Assembly: GCA_002306345.1 (NCBI GenBank)
Contig: DBRQ01000009.1
Location: forward strand, 212,079 to 234,527
DNA: 22,449 nt
Direction: 5' to 3'
Origin: Candidatus Pacebacteria bacterium UBA1364
GTDB taxonomy: Bacteria; Patescibacteriota; Microgenomatia; UBA1400; PJMF01
Shown here: positions 1-7,598 of the stretch, piece by piece
Numbering within the stretch: position 1 is the stretch's first letter
Layout: every line of letters begins with the position of its first letter
The notes under the pieces: generated by a model
The model's database searches: none
Told to the model about the DNA's origin: nothing
The model's input: the letters and a program-made list of their open reading frames with translations, nothing else
Position numbers and translations under genes: made by a program

Positions 1-1577
1 GCGGTAATAATGCCCTCTTTTTCAAGCTGTAAACCATTTTTAAAATCTTCTAGTGAACTAACGTAATCAAGAGAAATATCACGACCGTTAGCGCGATGGC
101 AAATAACAAAATACCCATTTATTTTCTCTGGAAACAAACAAGCATTTTTGTCATCTATTTCTGGATTAGAAATTAAAATGGGCCTATCCCAAACAAAGCG
201 ATGAGAAATAAAATCATTGATAAAAATAGAAGTTAGAGCTACTCGAGGCGGCGCCACTCCATCATAGGCCGTGTAAAACATATATATTCTGTCCCCAAAA
301 ATGGTTAAGCGGGGATCCTCGCAACCAGAAAAACCATTGGCTCTTTTTTTTGTTTCAAAATCCATACGTGGCACGTAAATGGGTTCATGCAAAATTTGAG
401 TGAAGTGATAACCATCTTCGCTAATAGCGCAACCAATGGTGGAGGTATTATCGTGCGACATGGCTCGAAATAATAAATAAGTTTTATCTTCAAGTCTAAT
501 TGCCGCAGCATTGAAAACCGCTTGGGCTTGCCAAGCCTCTTGCTCATTGGGTTGTAAAATAGGATTTCCGCTAAATTTGCGCAGTTTTAATACTTCTTTA
601 TATTCGCTTTGTTTTAAAAGGCTTAAAAAAGACATTAATTTCAGACTAATAAAAGCCCCTACTTTATCGGCTGCACCATAATAAATTCGCAATTCATCAT
701 TAACTACAACGGCTCCTGTGGGAAAAACCACGTTGTTGACTATTCCTCGTAATTCATAATCCCGTTCTGGAATAAAAATAGGTTTAGTAGTGCGACCCAC
801 AATTTTCTCTGGATTTTCTAAATCTAGCAAAACTGCTTCCACGCCAAAAATTCTCAAACTTGGTTTTAAATAGTTTTGAATGTGAGAATAAATTAACACC
901 CAACCATCAAGAGTTTTGAATGGTACTGCTCCCACTTCCAAGTGATCAGAATTTAACCGCGGTAAAAAAATTAAATGATCTTCTAGATTAGCCAGCCACT
1001 TATCCCAATATTCTTTAGACCAAATATCGCTTTTCTTCTCAAAGTAAGCAATGGCAATTTTAGAAGGAGGTAAGTCGGTGTTGATGGTTAAAAGAGCGGC
1101 ATATTTGCCGTTAATTTTTTCTGGAAAAAAAGCCATGGCTTTAGCATTAAATGGCGTGACGAGATGTTTTTCTTCAATTGTTTTAAGATCTTTACTAATT
1201 GCCAAAGCTACTTTAATGTCTGAGGGGCCTGGCGGCCAACCGCCAATGGCCGTGTAAGTAATAAAATACTCCCCATCAATTAAAGTCAGGCGAGGGTCTT
1301 CACAACCATATTTATCAAAAGTTTCAGTTGGAGTAATAAACTGCCGCTTGTTTTCTAATTTAATGCCATCATTACTTGAGGCATAAGCAATAGTAGAAAG
1401 ATTCAATTTATGACCCCCATAATCCATATCTGCAGAAACGCTACGATATAAAAAATGATACTGATCCCTCTCCGCTAAAACACTAGGGTTAAAACTTGCT
1501 TGGGCTTCCCACAACAAATTTGGATCTGGTACAAGGATCGGGTTATGTGCATAACGATTGGTTAAAATCTCAAACAT
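1..1577 (-). CDS. Tandem double GH130 (mannoside phosphorylase/hydrolase-like) protein, truncated by the window edge
   Basis: This open frame runs without a stop from ATG at 1577 through the left edge, giving at least 525 residues; the C-terminus lies outside the window. It holds two GH130 five-bladed beta-propeller modules in one chain. Module 1 is about residues 8-312 and module 2 begins about 335. Each has the family motif C-E-D-P-R, with its proposed general-acid Asp at D94 and D421, and an F-P-E-K-I-N-G motif. Module 2 follows this with His-Arg (H494-R495), as is usual; module 1 has L-T-I-N there instead. GH130 enzymes act on beta-mannosides by phosphorolysis or hydrolysis; the substrate here is unknown. 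There is no signal peptide, so it is probably cytoplasmic. The start lies 3 nt after the stop of the upstream GH130 gene, so the two are surely cotranscribed. I read the frame through both modules and found no frameshift. Confidence 0.88.
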   Translation of the reverse strand, partial: MFEILTNRYAHNPILVPDPNLLWEAQASFNPSVLAERDQYHFLYRSVSADMDYGGHKLNLSTIAYASSNDGIKLENKRQFITPTETFDKYGCEDPRLTLIDGEYFITYTAIGGWPPGPSDIKVALAISKDLKTIEEKHLVTPFNAKAMAFFPEKINGKYAALLTINTDLPPSKIAIAYFEKKSDIWSKEYWDKWLANLEDHLIFLPRLNSDHLEVGAVPFKTLDGWVLIYSHIQNYLKPSLRIFGVEAVLLDLENPEKIVGRTTKPIFIPERDYELRGIVNNVVFPTGAVVVNDELRIYYGAADKVGAFISLKLMSFLSLLKQSEYKEVLKLRKFSGNPILQPNEQEAWQAQAVFNAAAIRLEDKTYLLFRAMSHDNTSTIGCAISEDGYHFTQILHEPIYVPRMDFETKKRANGFSGCEDPRLTIFGDRIYMFYTAYDGVAPPRVALTSIFINDFISHRFVWDRPILISNPEIDDKNACLFPEKINGYFVICHRANGRDISLDYVSSLEDFKNGLQLEKEGIIT

Positions 1578-1580
1578 GGC

Positions 1581-3152
1581 TTAAACCTCTCTAAAATGAT
1601 CTACCGCTAATAAACTTGAACTTAAATCAACTACGCCAGTTTGTTTTAAGTCATCTAAAAATTTGTCCAGGTTGGCAGTAGCTACACAAACGTAAGAGTC
1701 GGCCGCTCCATAATAAACGAATAGTGTGGCATCTTTGATAATTGCCCCACATGGATAAACGACACCAGCTTTAAAACCATTATTTTCGTACTTTTCTCTT
1801 GGCTCTAAAATAGGTTGACTGGATCTATAAAGTACTTTACTGGGGTCTTGTAAATCAAGCAACATTGCTCCCATTTTGTATTCACTGGCGTCCTTGTCAT
1901 CCACTCCCTGATAAATTAATAACCAACCATCTTTAGTCTTTAGTGGTGGCGCTCCTGCTCCAATTTTACGGCTATCCCACCACTCTCTGCCACGCGTCCT
2001 AATGCGATGAGCACCTTCTAAAAAAGTTTTGCCATCAAAATTGAGGCTATCAACATAATCAATAAGAATGTCGGGAAAAACTCGATGCATAATAACGTAT
2101 TGGCCATTAATTTTTTCTGGAAAAATGCAAGCACTTTTATCAACAACGTTAGGTTTGCTAATTAGTACTGGTTTTTCCCATAAAAACTTATTATCTAAGA
2201 AATCGGTCAAGGCAATGGAAGTGAGAGCAATACGAGGAGAATCCCAACCATTGTAGGCCACGTAAGTCATGTAAAGTCTATCGTCAATAATGGTCGCTCT
2301 TGGGTCTTCACAACCGCCACAGCCGCCACCAGACACAAATTGATTATTAGGATCACCAGGAGGTAAACTAACTCCTTCAAAAATTTGTGTTGGAATATAA
2401 ACTGGTTCAGCCAAGCGCTGGTTAATTTGCAAACCATCTTCACTCACCGCATAGCCAATTTTAGAGACGTAATCATGACCTTGAGCTCGATACAATAAAT
2501 GCACCTTATTTGCCGCAAAGACTGCTGCTGGGTTAAAGGTGCAAAAATCTTCCCAAGAATGGCGGCTATTCGGAGCAAGCATGGGGTTAACTATTGCTTT
2601 AGATAGTTTTGGTAAAGGATTTTTGAGGGCAATTTCATTGCTAATTAGATAATTAGGATAAACTATTTCTTTAAAACCAAGTTCTTGGTTTTGCCACAGA
2701 GCCCGATAGCAATCGTCAACGCGTACAAGGTCAATAAACTTCCAGCCCTCGCTTGTATAACCAATATTGCTAATTAATTTAGGCTGCCAAAAAAGAGCGT
2801 GATTGGGTTGACTTAACTCAAACAATTGCAGCCAAACCTGAATTTGGCCATCCATCGCCGTCGCGTGAAAAAACACTGAAATGCCATTTTGTGCCAAAAA
2901 AACATTTTCTACATACAATTGTTCAATAGCTAATTGCCGTTTATATCTCGTATTTAAAATTTGAGCGTAATAGTCACAAATTTTTTTCTGAGTCGTTATA
3001 GCTACTTGAGGACTTTTAACAGCGTTATTTTGCAGACTTTGTGCGTTGTGCTCTAAATCTTTTCTCCACAAGTTAGCAACTAATTGCTGCCAATTAACTT
3101 TTGTTGGTTTAAATATTTTTTTGAAGTTAGCCAATCGCGTAAAAAAATTCAT
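1581..3152 (-). CDS. GH130 family glycoside phosphorylase/hydrolase-like protein with a novel N-terminal region
   Basis: The protein is 523 aa from ATG 3152; a TTG at 3185 would add 11 residues, but the ATG is preferred. Residues about 1-185 match nothing I recognise: a basic helical start, then a probably beta-rich stretch. From about residue 188 a complete GH130 propeller follows: N-P-M-L at the first blade, F-N-P-A-A-V, then a Gly-rich insert with C-G-G-C just before E-D-P-R (candidate acid D284), and F-P-E-K-I-N-G with H356-R357. The C-terminal part keeps the G-A-G-A-P-P and Y-Y-G-A-A-D-S segments normal for the family. GH130 enzymes usually have about 300-400 residues, so the length comes from the N-terminal domain. 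It is first in a two-gene GH130 operon with its own promoter near 3233-3261. Mannose-type glycan turnover is inferred from the family only. Confidence 0.87.
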   Translation of the reverse strand: MNFFTRLANFKKIFKPTKVNWQQLVANLWRKDLEHNAQSLQNNAVKSPQVAITTQKKICDYYAQILNTRYKRQLAIEQLYVENVFLAQNGISVFFHATAMDGQIQVWLQLFELSQPNHALFWQPKLISNIGYTSEGWKFIDLVRVDDCYRALWQNQELGFKEIVYPNYLISNEIALKNPLPKLSKAIVNPMLAPNSRHSWEDFCTFNPAAVFAANKVHLLYRAQGHDYVSKIGYAVSEDGLQINQRLAEPVYIPTQIFEGVSLPPGDPNNQFVSGGGCGGCEDPRATIIDDRLYMTYVAYNGWDSPRIALTSIALTDFLDNKFLWEKPVLISKPNVVDKSACIFPEKINGQYVIMHRVFPDILIDYVDSLNFDGKTFLEGAHRIRTRGREWWDSRKIGAGAPPLKTKDGWLLIYQGVDDKDASEYKMGAMLLDLQDPSKVLYRSSQPILEPREKYENNGFKAGVVYPCGAIIKDATLFVYYGAADSYVCVATANLDKFLDDLKQTGVVDLSSSLLAVDHFREV

Positions 3153-3232
3153 AATCAGGCAGTTAAAAATGCGAATAATTGACAAAAGAACAGCAAAAAA
3201 AGCTGGTCAAAAATTCTTAACCTACTTTTTTC

Positions 3233-3261
3233 ATTGTAGCGAAAAATAGCAAAGAGGGCAA
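3233..3261 (-). promoter_or_regulatory. Candidate promoter of the GH130 operon
   Basis: On the minus strand there is a -35 TTGCCC (3256-3261), a 17-bp spacer and a -10 TACAAT (3233-3238). The predicted start is near 3226, leaving a leader of about 74 nt before ATG 3152. It lies in the gap after rodA. No GC-rich terminator separates rodA from it; only an A/T hairpin overlaps the rodA stop (3307-3323). Confidence 0.5.
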
Positions 3262-3313
3262 TAGATTAAAAATTAAAAACATCTTGATAATTTGATCTTT
3301 TTTGATAGCTTTT

Positions 3314-4408
3314 TTAATAAAAAAGATTAGTTGCGGGCGCTTTAAATTTGCCAATGATTGATTGAGCAATTCCCAAAGCGTAAAACAAGGAAATGACGCT
3401 GCTGCCGCCGTATGACAAAAAAGGCAAAGTGATCCCAGTAATCGGTAAAATAGCCAAATTCATGCCAATGTTAATGAAAATTTGCGTCAAAAACATGACA
3501 AATAAAACAATTAAATATAACCGCTCGCTAAAATCATCTACTTTATAGGCCATATATAAAAGAAAAAATAATAAAATAAAATAAAGCAATAAAAGAAAAA
3601 TAGTACCTACAAATCCCCATTCCTCGGCGAAAGAAGCAAAAATAAAATCTGTTTGTCTTTCCGGTAAAAAACGTAGATGGGATTGCACTCCCTGACCAAT
3701 CCCACGCCCCCAAATTTGGCCACTACCCACCGCAATAAGAGCTTGACGTGCATTGTAAGCACTACTGCTTTCTTCAGTGCTGACTATTGAATTAGCCTCT
3801 AGTTGTTTGAAAGACAAAAAGCCCAATAGTCTTTCTCTTTGATAATCTTGAAAAACTAAAAACCAGAGACTTAACAAACCTAAAAAACCAATGCAACATA
3901 AACACAAAAACTGCTTATGCGACAAGTGATTAAAAAATAAGAAAATTGAGATGCTAATCAGAAAAACCAAAACTGTGCCAAAGTCAGGTTCAAGTAAAAT
4001 TAAAATAGCCGGCAGAGCAATAATCAATAAAGTTTTAAACAATAAAGCAGAAGTAAATTGACTTTCTTTACTAAAAATATTGCTTAAATAAAGGGCTACC
4101 ACTGGAATTGCCATTTGCGAGGGTTGAAATTTAAAGCCAAAAGGTAAAATTAGCCAAGCAGTGATTCCTCTAGTAACTGTACCGTAAATCAGTAGAAAAA
4201 GGAGTAATAAATTGAGTAATAAATATAAATATTTAGCTATTTTAAGGTGAAAAGCAAAAGGTAACTTGGAAACAATAAAAAAAATCAGAAAAGCCAAACC
4301 AAGGGACGTAGCTTGTTTATAAAGCAATTCGGGAGCGATGCTCCGCAAAGTAGTCAATGATAGAACCGTAAAAAGAAACAAAATGCCTGATAAAAAATAT
4401 TTACGCAT
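3314..4408 (-). CDS. rodA: RodA, SEDS peptidoglycan glycosyltransferase
   Basis: This 364-aa polytopic membrane protein belongs to the SEDS (FtsW/RodA/SpoVE) family, which polymerises lipid II glycan chains during side-wall growth, normally with a class B PBP. About ten hydrophobic segments span the chain. Diagnostic pieces are F-Q-P-S near residue 95, P-D-F-G (141-144), F-L-P-E-R-Q-T-D-F-I-F (247-257), A-E-E-W-G-F-V-G (261-268), and near the C-terminus P-I-T-G-I-T-L-P-F-L-S-Y-G-G-S-S. The L-P-E-R-Q-T-D-F-I-F and P-F-L-S-Y-G-G-S-S forms point to RodA, not FtsW; FtsW is encoded separately at 12239-13372. The length is normal for RodA. The gene follows ileS by 60 nt and may have its own promoter giving a leaderless mRNA. 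No MreB or PBP2 gene is in the window. Confidence 0.93.
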   Translation of the reverse strand: MRKYFLSGILFLFTVLSLTTLRSIAPELLYKQATSLGLAFLIFFIVSKLPFAFHLKIAKYLYLLLNLLLLFLLIYGTVTRGITAWLILPFGFKFQPSQMAIPVVALYLSNIFSKESQFTSALLFKTLLIIALPAILILLEPDFGTVLVFLISISIFLFFNHLSHKQFLCLCCIGFLGLLSLWFLVFQDYQRERLLGFLSFKQLEANSIVSTEESSSAYNARQALIAVGSGQIWGRGIGQGVQSHLRFLPERQTDFIFASFAEEWGFVGTIFLLLLYFILLFFLLYMAYKVDDFSERLYLIVLFVMFLTQIFINIGMNLAILPITGITLPFLSYGGSSVISLFYALGIAQSIIGKFKAPATNLFY

Positions 4409-4415
4409 TACTTTT

Positions 4416-4421
4416 AGTCTA
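4416..4421 (-). promoter_or_regulatory. Candidate -10 box for leaderless rodA mRNA
   Basis: The hexamer TAGACT lies exactly 7 nt before the rodA ATG, which would place the transcription start on the A of ATG. No Shine-Dalgarno sequence is visible. The hexamer matches only 4 of 6 consensus positions and no good -35 is seen, so this rests mainly on the shared spacing with murB, truB and other genes here. Confidence 0.3.
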
Positions 4422-4468
4422 ACTTTTTTAAATTAATTTGCGCTATTTGAATTAATTAGTAGTTTTTG

Positions 4469-7330
4469 TTAGTCAATTAATAACTTTTTGCTTGGACCTT
4501 GCTTAATTTTGGTGTTCGTTTTTTCTTCAATTTCTTGCTTAAAAGCGGCTGGCCAACTTGGCAATTCTAGTTCCACAATCTTATTGACATCCAAAAAAGC
4601 TGCTTTACGCATATCTTGAATTTGACGAATTAATTCTCGAGCCTCACCTTCAACTTTTAGCTCATCAGTCAAATTAAAGTCATAGTCAACTTTTAAATCA
4701 CCAGCTTGATCTAGCCACTCAACTTGCTTGACATTAAGCTCCATTTTGATCAGTTCCGTTAATTCATTTTGATAATTTAATGCCGCATAACCACTAATTT
4801 TTAAACTCGCCAAAGGTTGACGCGCTTTGAAATGTCTTTCTCTGCGTAAACTGTGGCCCAACTCAACAATCTTACAAGTAACGCTCATCGCCGTCTCCAA
4901 GTTTTGATTAAAAAATTGCTCTTTATATTCCGGAAAAGCTTGTAAATGAATAGAGCTTGATTCATCAATCATATTATGATGAATAATTTCAGTAAAAAAA
5001 GGTACCACAGGGGCAAAAACTTTAGCTGATTCATAAAGCACGCTGGCAAAAACTTGGCTAACTTCCTGATTGTCTTTGGCTTTAAGGCGTGAACGACTTA
5101 AACGTAAATACCAGGTTGATAATTCATCAATAAATGGAGCCAACAAACGACTTGCCTTCATCACATCATAAGAATCAAGATGCTGCTGGAATTCTTTAAT
5201 CAAACTTTCTAAACGACTCAAAATCCAACGATCCAGCAGATTACTTGGCAATTGATCACTCTTTAAGTCAAAAAAGCCCGCCTCTTCGCAAGCAAATGTT
5301 TTATAAAAAGCCAAAATATTCCACCAAATAACAAAAACTTTACGTCGTAAATTAGCCACATCTTGCTCGACAAAATTAAGTGTCTCTGCTTTAACTGCAG
5401 GAGAAGACATTAGGTAAAGGCGTAACGCATCTGCTCCATAGCGCTCTAAAATTACGTTTGGTTCTGGATAATTTTTAAGACGTTTGCTCATTTTTTTACC
5501 ATCAGAGGCCATAATGAGACCAGTGCACATGATATTTTTGGCGGCGGCTGTTTCTTTTTTGCTATTGAGCGTTAAGGCGGTGGCTAAGACGTGTAAAGTG
5601 TAAAACCACCCGCGAGTTTGATCTTGGCCTTCTGAAATAAAATCCGCTGGAAATGATTTAGCAAACAAATTTTGATTGGCAAAGGGATAATGTAATTCTC
5701 CATAAGGCATCGAGCCAGATTCAAACCAACAATCCAAAACTTCTGGAATACGGTGATAGTTTTTACCATCTTTTTGGAATTCAATTTTATCCACCGTGTG
5801 CTTATGTAAATCATTAATTTTTTGCGCAGCAAAGTTTTCTAATTCTGCCACAGAACCCACGCAAATAAAATCACCCTGGTCACTCTCCCAAACTGGCAGT
5901 GGGGTGCCCCAATAGCGATTGCGTGAAATGGCCCAATCTCGAGCACCCTCTAGCCACTTACCAAAACGACCATGTTTAATATGGGCTGGCTGCCAATTAA
6001 TTTTTTCATTATTAGCTAGTAATTGATCCTTAAAAGCACTCACTTTGACGTACCAACTTGAGGTAGCATAATTGAGTAGAGGAGTATCACAACGCCAACA
6101 GTGTGGATAACTATGTTCAATTTTTTTCTTGGCAAAAAGAGTTTGATGAGCAGCTAAGTATTTAATGATTTCAATATCAGTAGCTTGAGGATTATCTTTT
6201 GGTTTAACTTGCATGTCCGCAAAATCCACGACTTCTTGAGTAAATCGCCCATTCATGCCTACATGTTGCAATAATTCAATGCCCTCAGTTTGCCCAATTT
6301 GATAATCATCTTCACCAAAGGCAGGAGCAATATGCACTATACCCGTACCTTCTTGTGTACTGACAAAAGAAGCTGCAACCACACGAAAAGCTTTTGGCCA
6401 GTGAGCAAAATAAGGAAAGACTGGTTTATAAGTTAAACCAACTAGTTCGCTACCTTTAAAACTTTTGCCAATAATTTGAAATTTTTTCTCTGCCATCGCC
6501 ATCGTTTCATTAAGACGTTCCTTGGCTACCACGAATAAACCTGTTTCCCCTTCAACTTTAAGTAAAACATAATCTAAATCTGCGCCTACTGCCAACAAAA
6601 CGTTACCTGGTAGCGTCCAAGCGGTGGTGGTCCAAGCAACAGCATAAACCATTTCATCTGTCTGAAATTTTAGTTTAGTGGCGGTGCTATCAAGTTTAAA
6701 TTTGACAAAAACCGAAATGTCTTTAACAATTTTGTAACCTTGCGTCACTTCAAAATTGGAAAGTGGCGTTTCACAACGCGGACAAATGTGCATTGATTTA
6801 TGGCTTTTATAAATCAAACCTTTATCCCACAACTGCCGAAAAACCCACCAGACCGTTTCCATAAATTCTTTGTCCATGGTTTTGTAAGCATGATCCATAT
6901 CAACCCAACGGCCAATCCGGTGAATAACTGTTTGCCACTCCTTGGCATAAGTTAAAACGGTTTGTCGACAAGCTTCGTTAAATTGATCTACTCCATATTT
7001 TTCAATGTCTTTTTTACTATCTAGATTAAGTTTTTTTTCAATAATATTTTCAACTGGCAAGCCATGACAATCCCAACCCCACACGCGGCGAACTTTTTTA
7101 CCTCGCATAGTTTGATAACGTGGAATCAAATCTTTAATCGTTGACTGCATCAAGTGACCATAATGGGGTAAACCGGTGGCAAAAGGGGGACCATCATAAA
7201 AAGAAAAAGCGTTTTCATCACTTCTTTGGTCAACAGATTTTTGAAAAGTGTGATCTCTGTCCCAAAATTCCAAAATCTCTTGCTCTAATGCTGCAAAATC
7301 TGGTACTTGCTTAAAATCTTTAATTTTCAT
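4469..7330 (-). CDS. ileS: Isoleucyl-tRNA synthetase, IleS2 (eukaryote-like) type
   Basis: This 953-aa class Ia synthetase charges tRNA-Ile with isoleucine. The catalytic HIGH motif appears as H-Y-G-H (56-59) in an F-A-T-G-L-P-H-Y-G-H context, and the second motif is K-M-S-K-R (613-617) followed by L-K-N-Y-P. Both forms are typical of IleS2, the class that includes the eukaryotic enzyme and bacterial mupirocin-resistant enzymes; IleS1 has H-I-G-H and K-M-S-K-S-L-G-N. The editing domain has T-T-T-A-W-T-L-P-G-N. A C-P-R-C pair near residue 185 and a C-W-R-C pair suggest Zn-ribbon insertions. No C-terminal four-Cys zinc module of the IleS1 kind is present; the chain ends with an R-E-L-I-R-Q-I-Q-D-M-R-K segment as in IleS2. 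It is somewhat shorter than most IleS2 proteins. It is preceded by its own promoter and T-box leader, with an AAAGG ribosome site 8 nt before ATG. Confidence 0.97.
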   Translation of the reverse strand: MKIKDFKQVPDFAALEQEILEFWDRDHTFQKSVDQRSDENAFSFYDGPPFATGLPHYGHLMQSTIKDLIPRYQTMRGKKVRRVWGWDCHGLPVENIIEKKLNLDSKKDIEKYGVDQFNEACRQTVLTYAKEWQTVIHRIGRWVDMDHAYKTMDKEFMETVWWVFRQLWDKGLIYKSHKSMHICPRCETPLSNFEVTQGYKIVKDISVFVKFKLDSTATKLKFQTDEMVYAVAWTTTAWTLPGNVLLAVGADLDYVLLKVEGETGLFVVAKERLNETMAMAEKKFQIIGKSFKGSELVGLTYKPVFPYFAHWPKAFRVVAASFVSTQEGTGIVHIAPAFGEDDYQIGQTEGIELLQHVGMNGRFTQEVVDFADMQVKPKDNPQATDIEIIKYLAAHQTLFAKKKIEHSYPHCWRCDTPLLNYATSSWYVKVSAFKDQLLANNEKINWQPAHIKHGRFGKWLEGARDWAISRNRYWGTPLPVWESDQGDFICVGSVAELENFAAQKINDLHKHTVDKIEFQKDGKNYHRIPEVLDCWFESGSMPYGELHYPFANQNLFAKSFPADFISEGQDQTRGWFYTLHVLATALTLNSKKETAAAKNIMCTGLIMASDGKKMSKRLKNYPEPNVILERYGADALRLYLMSSPAVKAETLNFVEQDVANLRRKVFVIWWNILAFYKTFACEEAGFFDLKSDQLPSNLLDRWILSRLESLIKEFQQHLDSYDVMKASRLLAPFIDELSTWYLRLSRSRLKAKDNQEVSQVFASVLYESAKVFAPVVPFFTEIIHHNMIDESSSIHLQAFPEYKEQFFNQNLETAMSVTCKIVELGHSLRRERHFKARQPLASLKISGYAALNYQNELTELIKMELNVKQVEWLDQAGDLKVDYDFNLTDELKVEGEARELIRQIQDMRKAAFLDVNKIVELELPSWPAAFKQEIEEKTNTKIKQGPSKKLLID

Positions 7331-7344
7331 AACTTAAACCTTTT

Positions 7345-7386
7345 AAAAAAGCCTGCTTAAAAACGAAAACTCGTTTCTAAGCAGGC
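7345..7386 (-). terminator. Intrinsic terminator/attenuator of the ileS T-box
   Basis: On the minus strand GCCUGCUUA pairs with UAAGCAGGC (9 bp). After one mismatch there are 6 more base pairs and a 4-nt loop (hairpin 7351-7386), then six U residues (7350-7345). It ends 14 nt before the ileS ATG, so termination removes the whole gene from the transcript. Confidence 0.93.
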
Positions 7387-7569
7387 TTATCTTAATTTCT
7401 TCAAGATAAAGGTACCAGCCCACTTTTTAAGACTATTTGTCTTTACTCAATTTCAAGCTTTCACGGGCTCACCCGGCCTGGTCTACTTGACTTTTCACAA
7501 AGTTTTCTTCAGACACCTTGCCATTGATAGTGGCTCAAGCGGTTTTAATTACTGCGATTATTACACAGC
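7345..7569 (-). promoter_or_regulatory. T-box riboswitch (tRNA-Ile sensing leader) of ileS
   Basis: A T-box RNA binds its cognate tRNA by codon-anticodon pairing and, if the tRNA is uncharged, holds an antiterminator open. Read 5' to 3' on the minus strand there are: a hairpin GCCA-CUAUCAA-UGGC (7534-7520) with AUC, an Ile codon, in its loop (7528-7526); a hairpin ACUUU/AAAGU; a hairpin CGGG-UGAG-CCCG (7475-7464) followed by GUGAAAGC; a hairpin AAGAC/GUCUU (7443-7429, Stem III position); then the antiterminator. In the antiterminator, AAGUGGGC (7425-7418) pairs with GCCUGCUU (7386-7379). The 7-nt bulge UGGUACC (7417-7411) follows, and UUAUCUU (7409-7403) pairs with AAGAUAA (7393-7387). UGGU in the bulge is complementary to the ACCA end expected of tRNA-Ile. 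GCCUGCUU is also the 5' strand of the terminator, so the two folds exclude each other. The 3' half is near certain; assignment of the short 5' domain as a reduced Stem I is inferred. Confidence 0.92.
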
Positions 7570-7575
7570 AAAAAA

Positions 7576-7584
7576 ATTATAACA
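7576..7584 (-). promoter_or_regulatory. Extended -10 promoter of the ileS T-box transcript
   Basis: TGTTATAAT is a perfect extended -10 element (TG, one base, TATAAT at 7576-7581). The -35 region overlaps the ftsZ stop codon and has no good hexamer, as is common with extended -10 promoters. The predicted start is near 7569, just before the first leader hairpin. The same nonamer occurs at 21976-21984. Confidence 0.65.
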
Positions 7585-7598
7585 CAAAAATAAAAAGA

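Noticed and set aside
305..547. 80-residue minus-strand open frame within the first GH130 gene
   Set aside because: It is in a different frame from the long GH130 reading frame, which translates cleanly through this stretch with E-D-P-R.
3296..3330. Terminator after rodA
   Set aside because: The hairpin there has only A-T pairs apart from one G-C pair and overlaps the stop codon; too weak to call.
7345..7386. The hairpin before ileS as a simple terminator of ftsZ
   Set aside because: Its 5' strand is fully used in an alternative T-box antiterminator, and a promoter lies between ftsZ and the leader, so attenuation of ileS explains it better.
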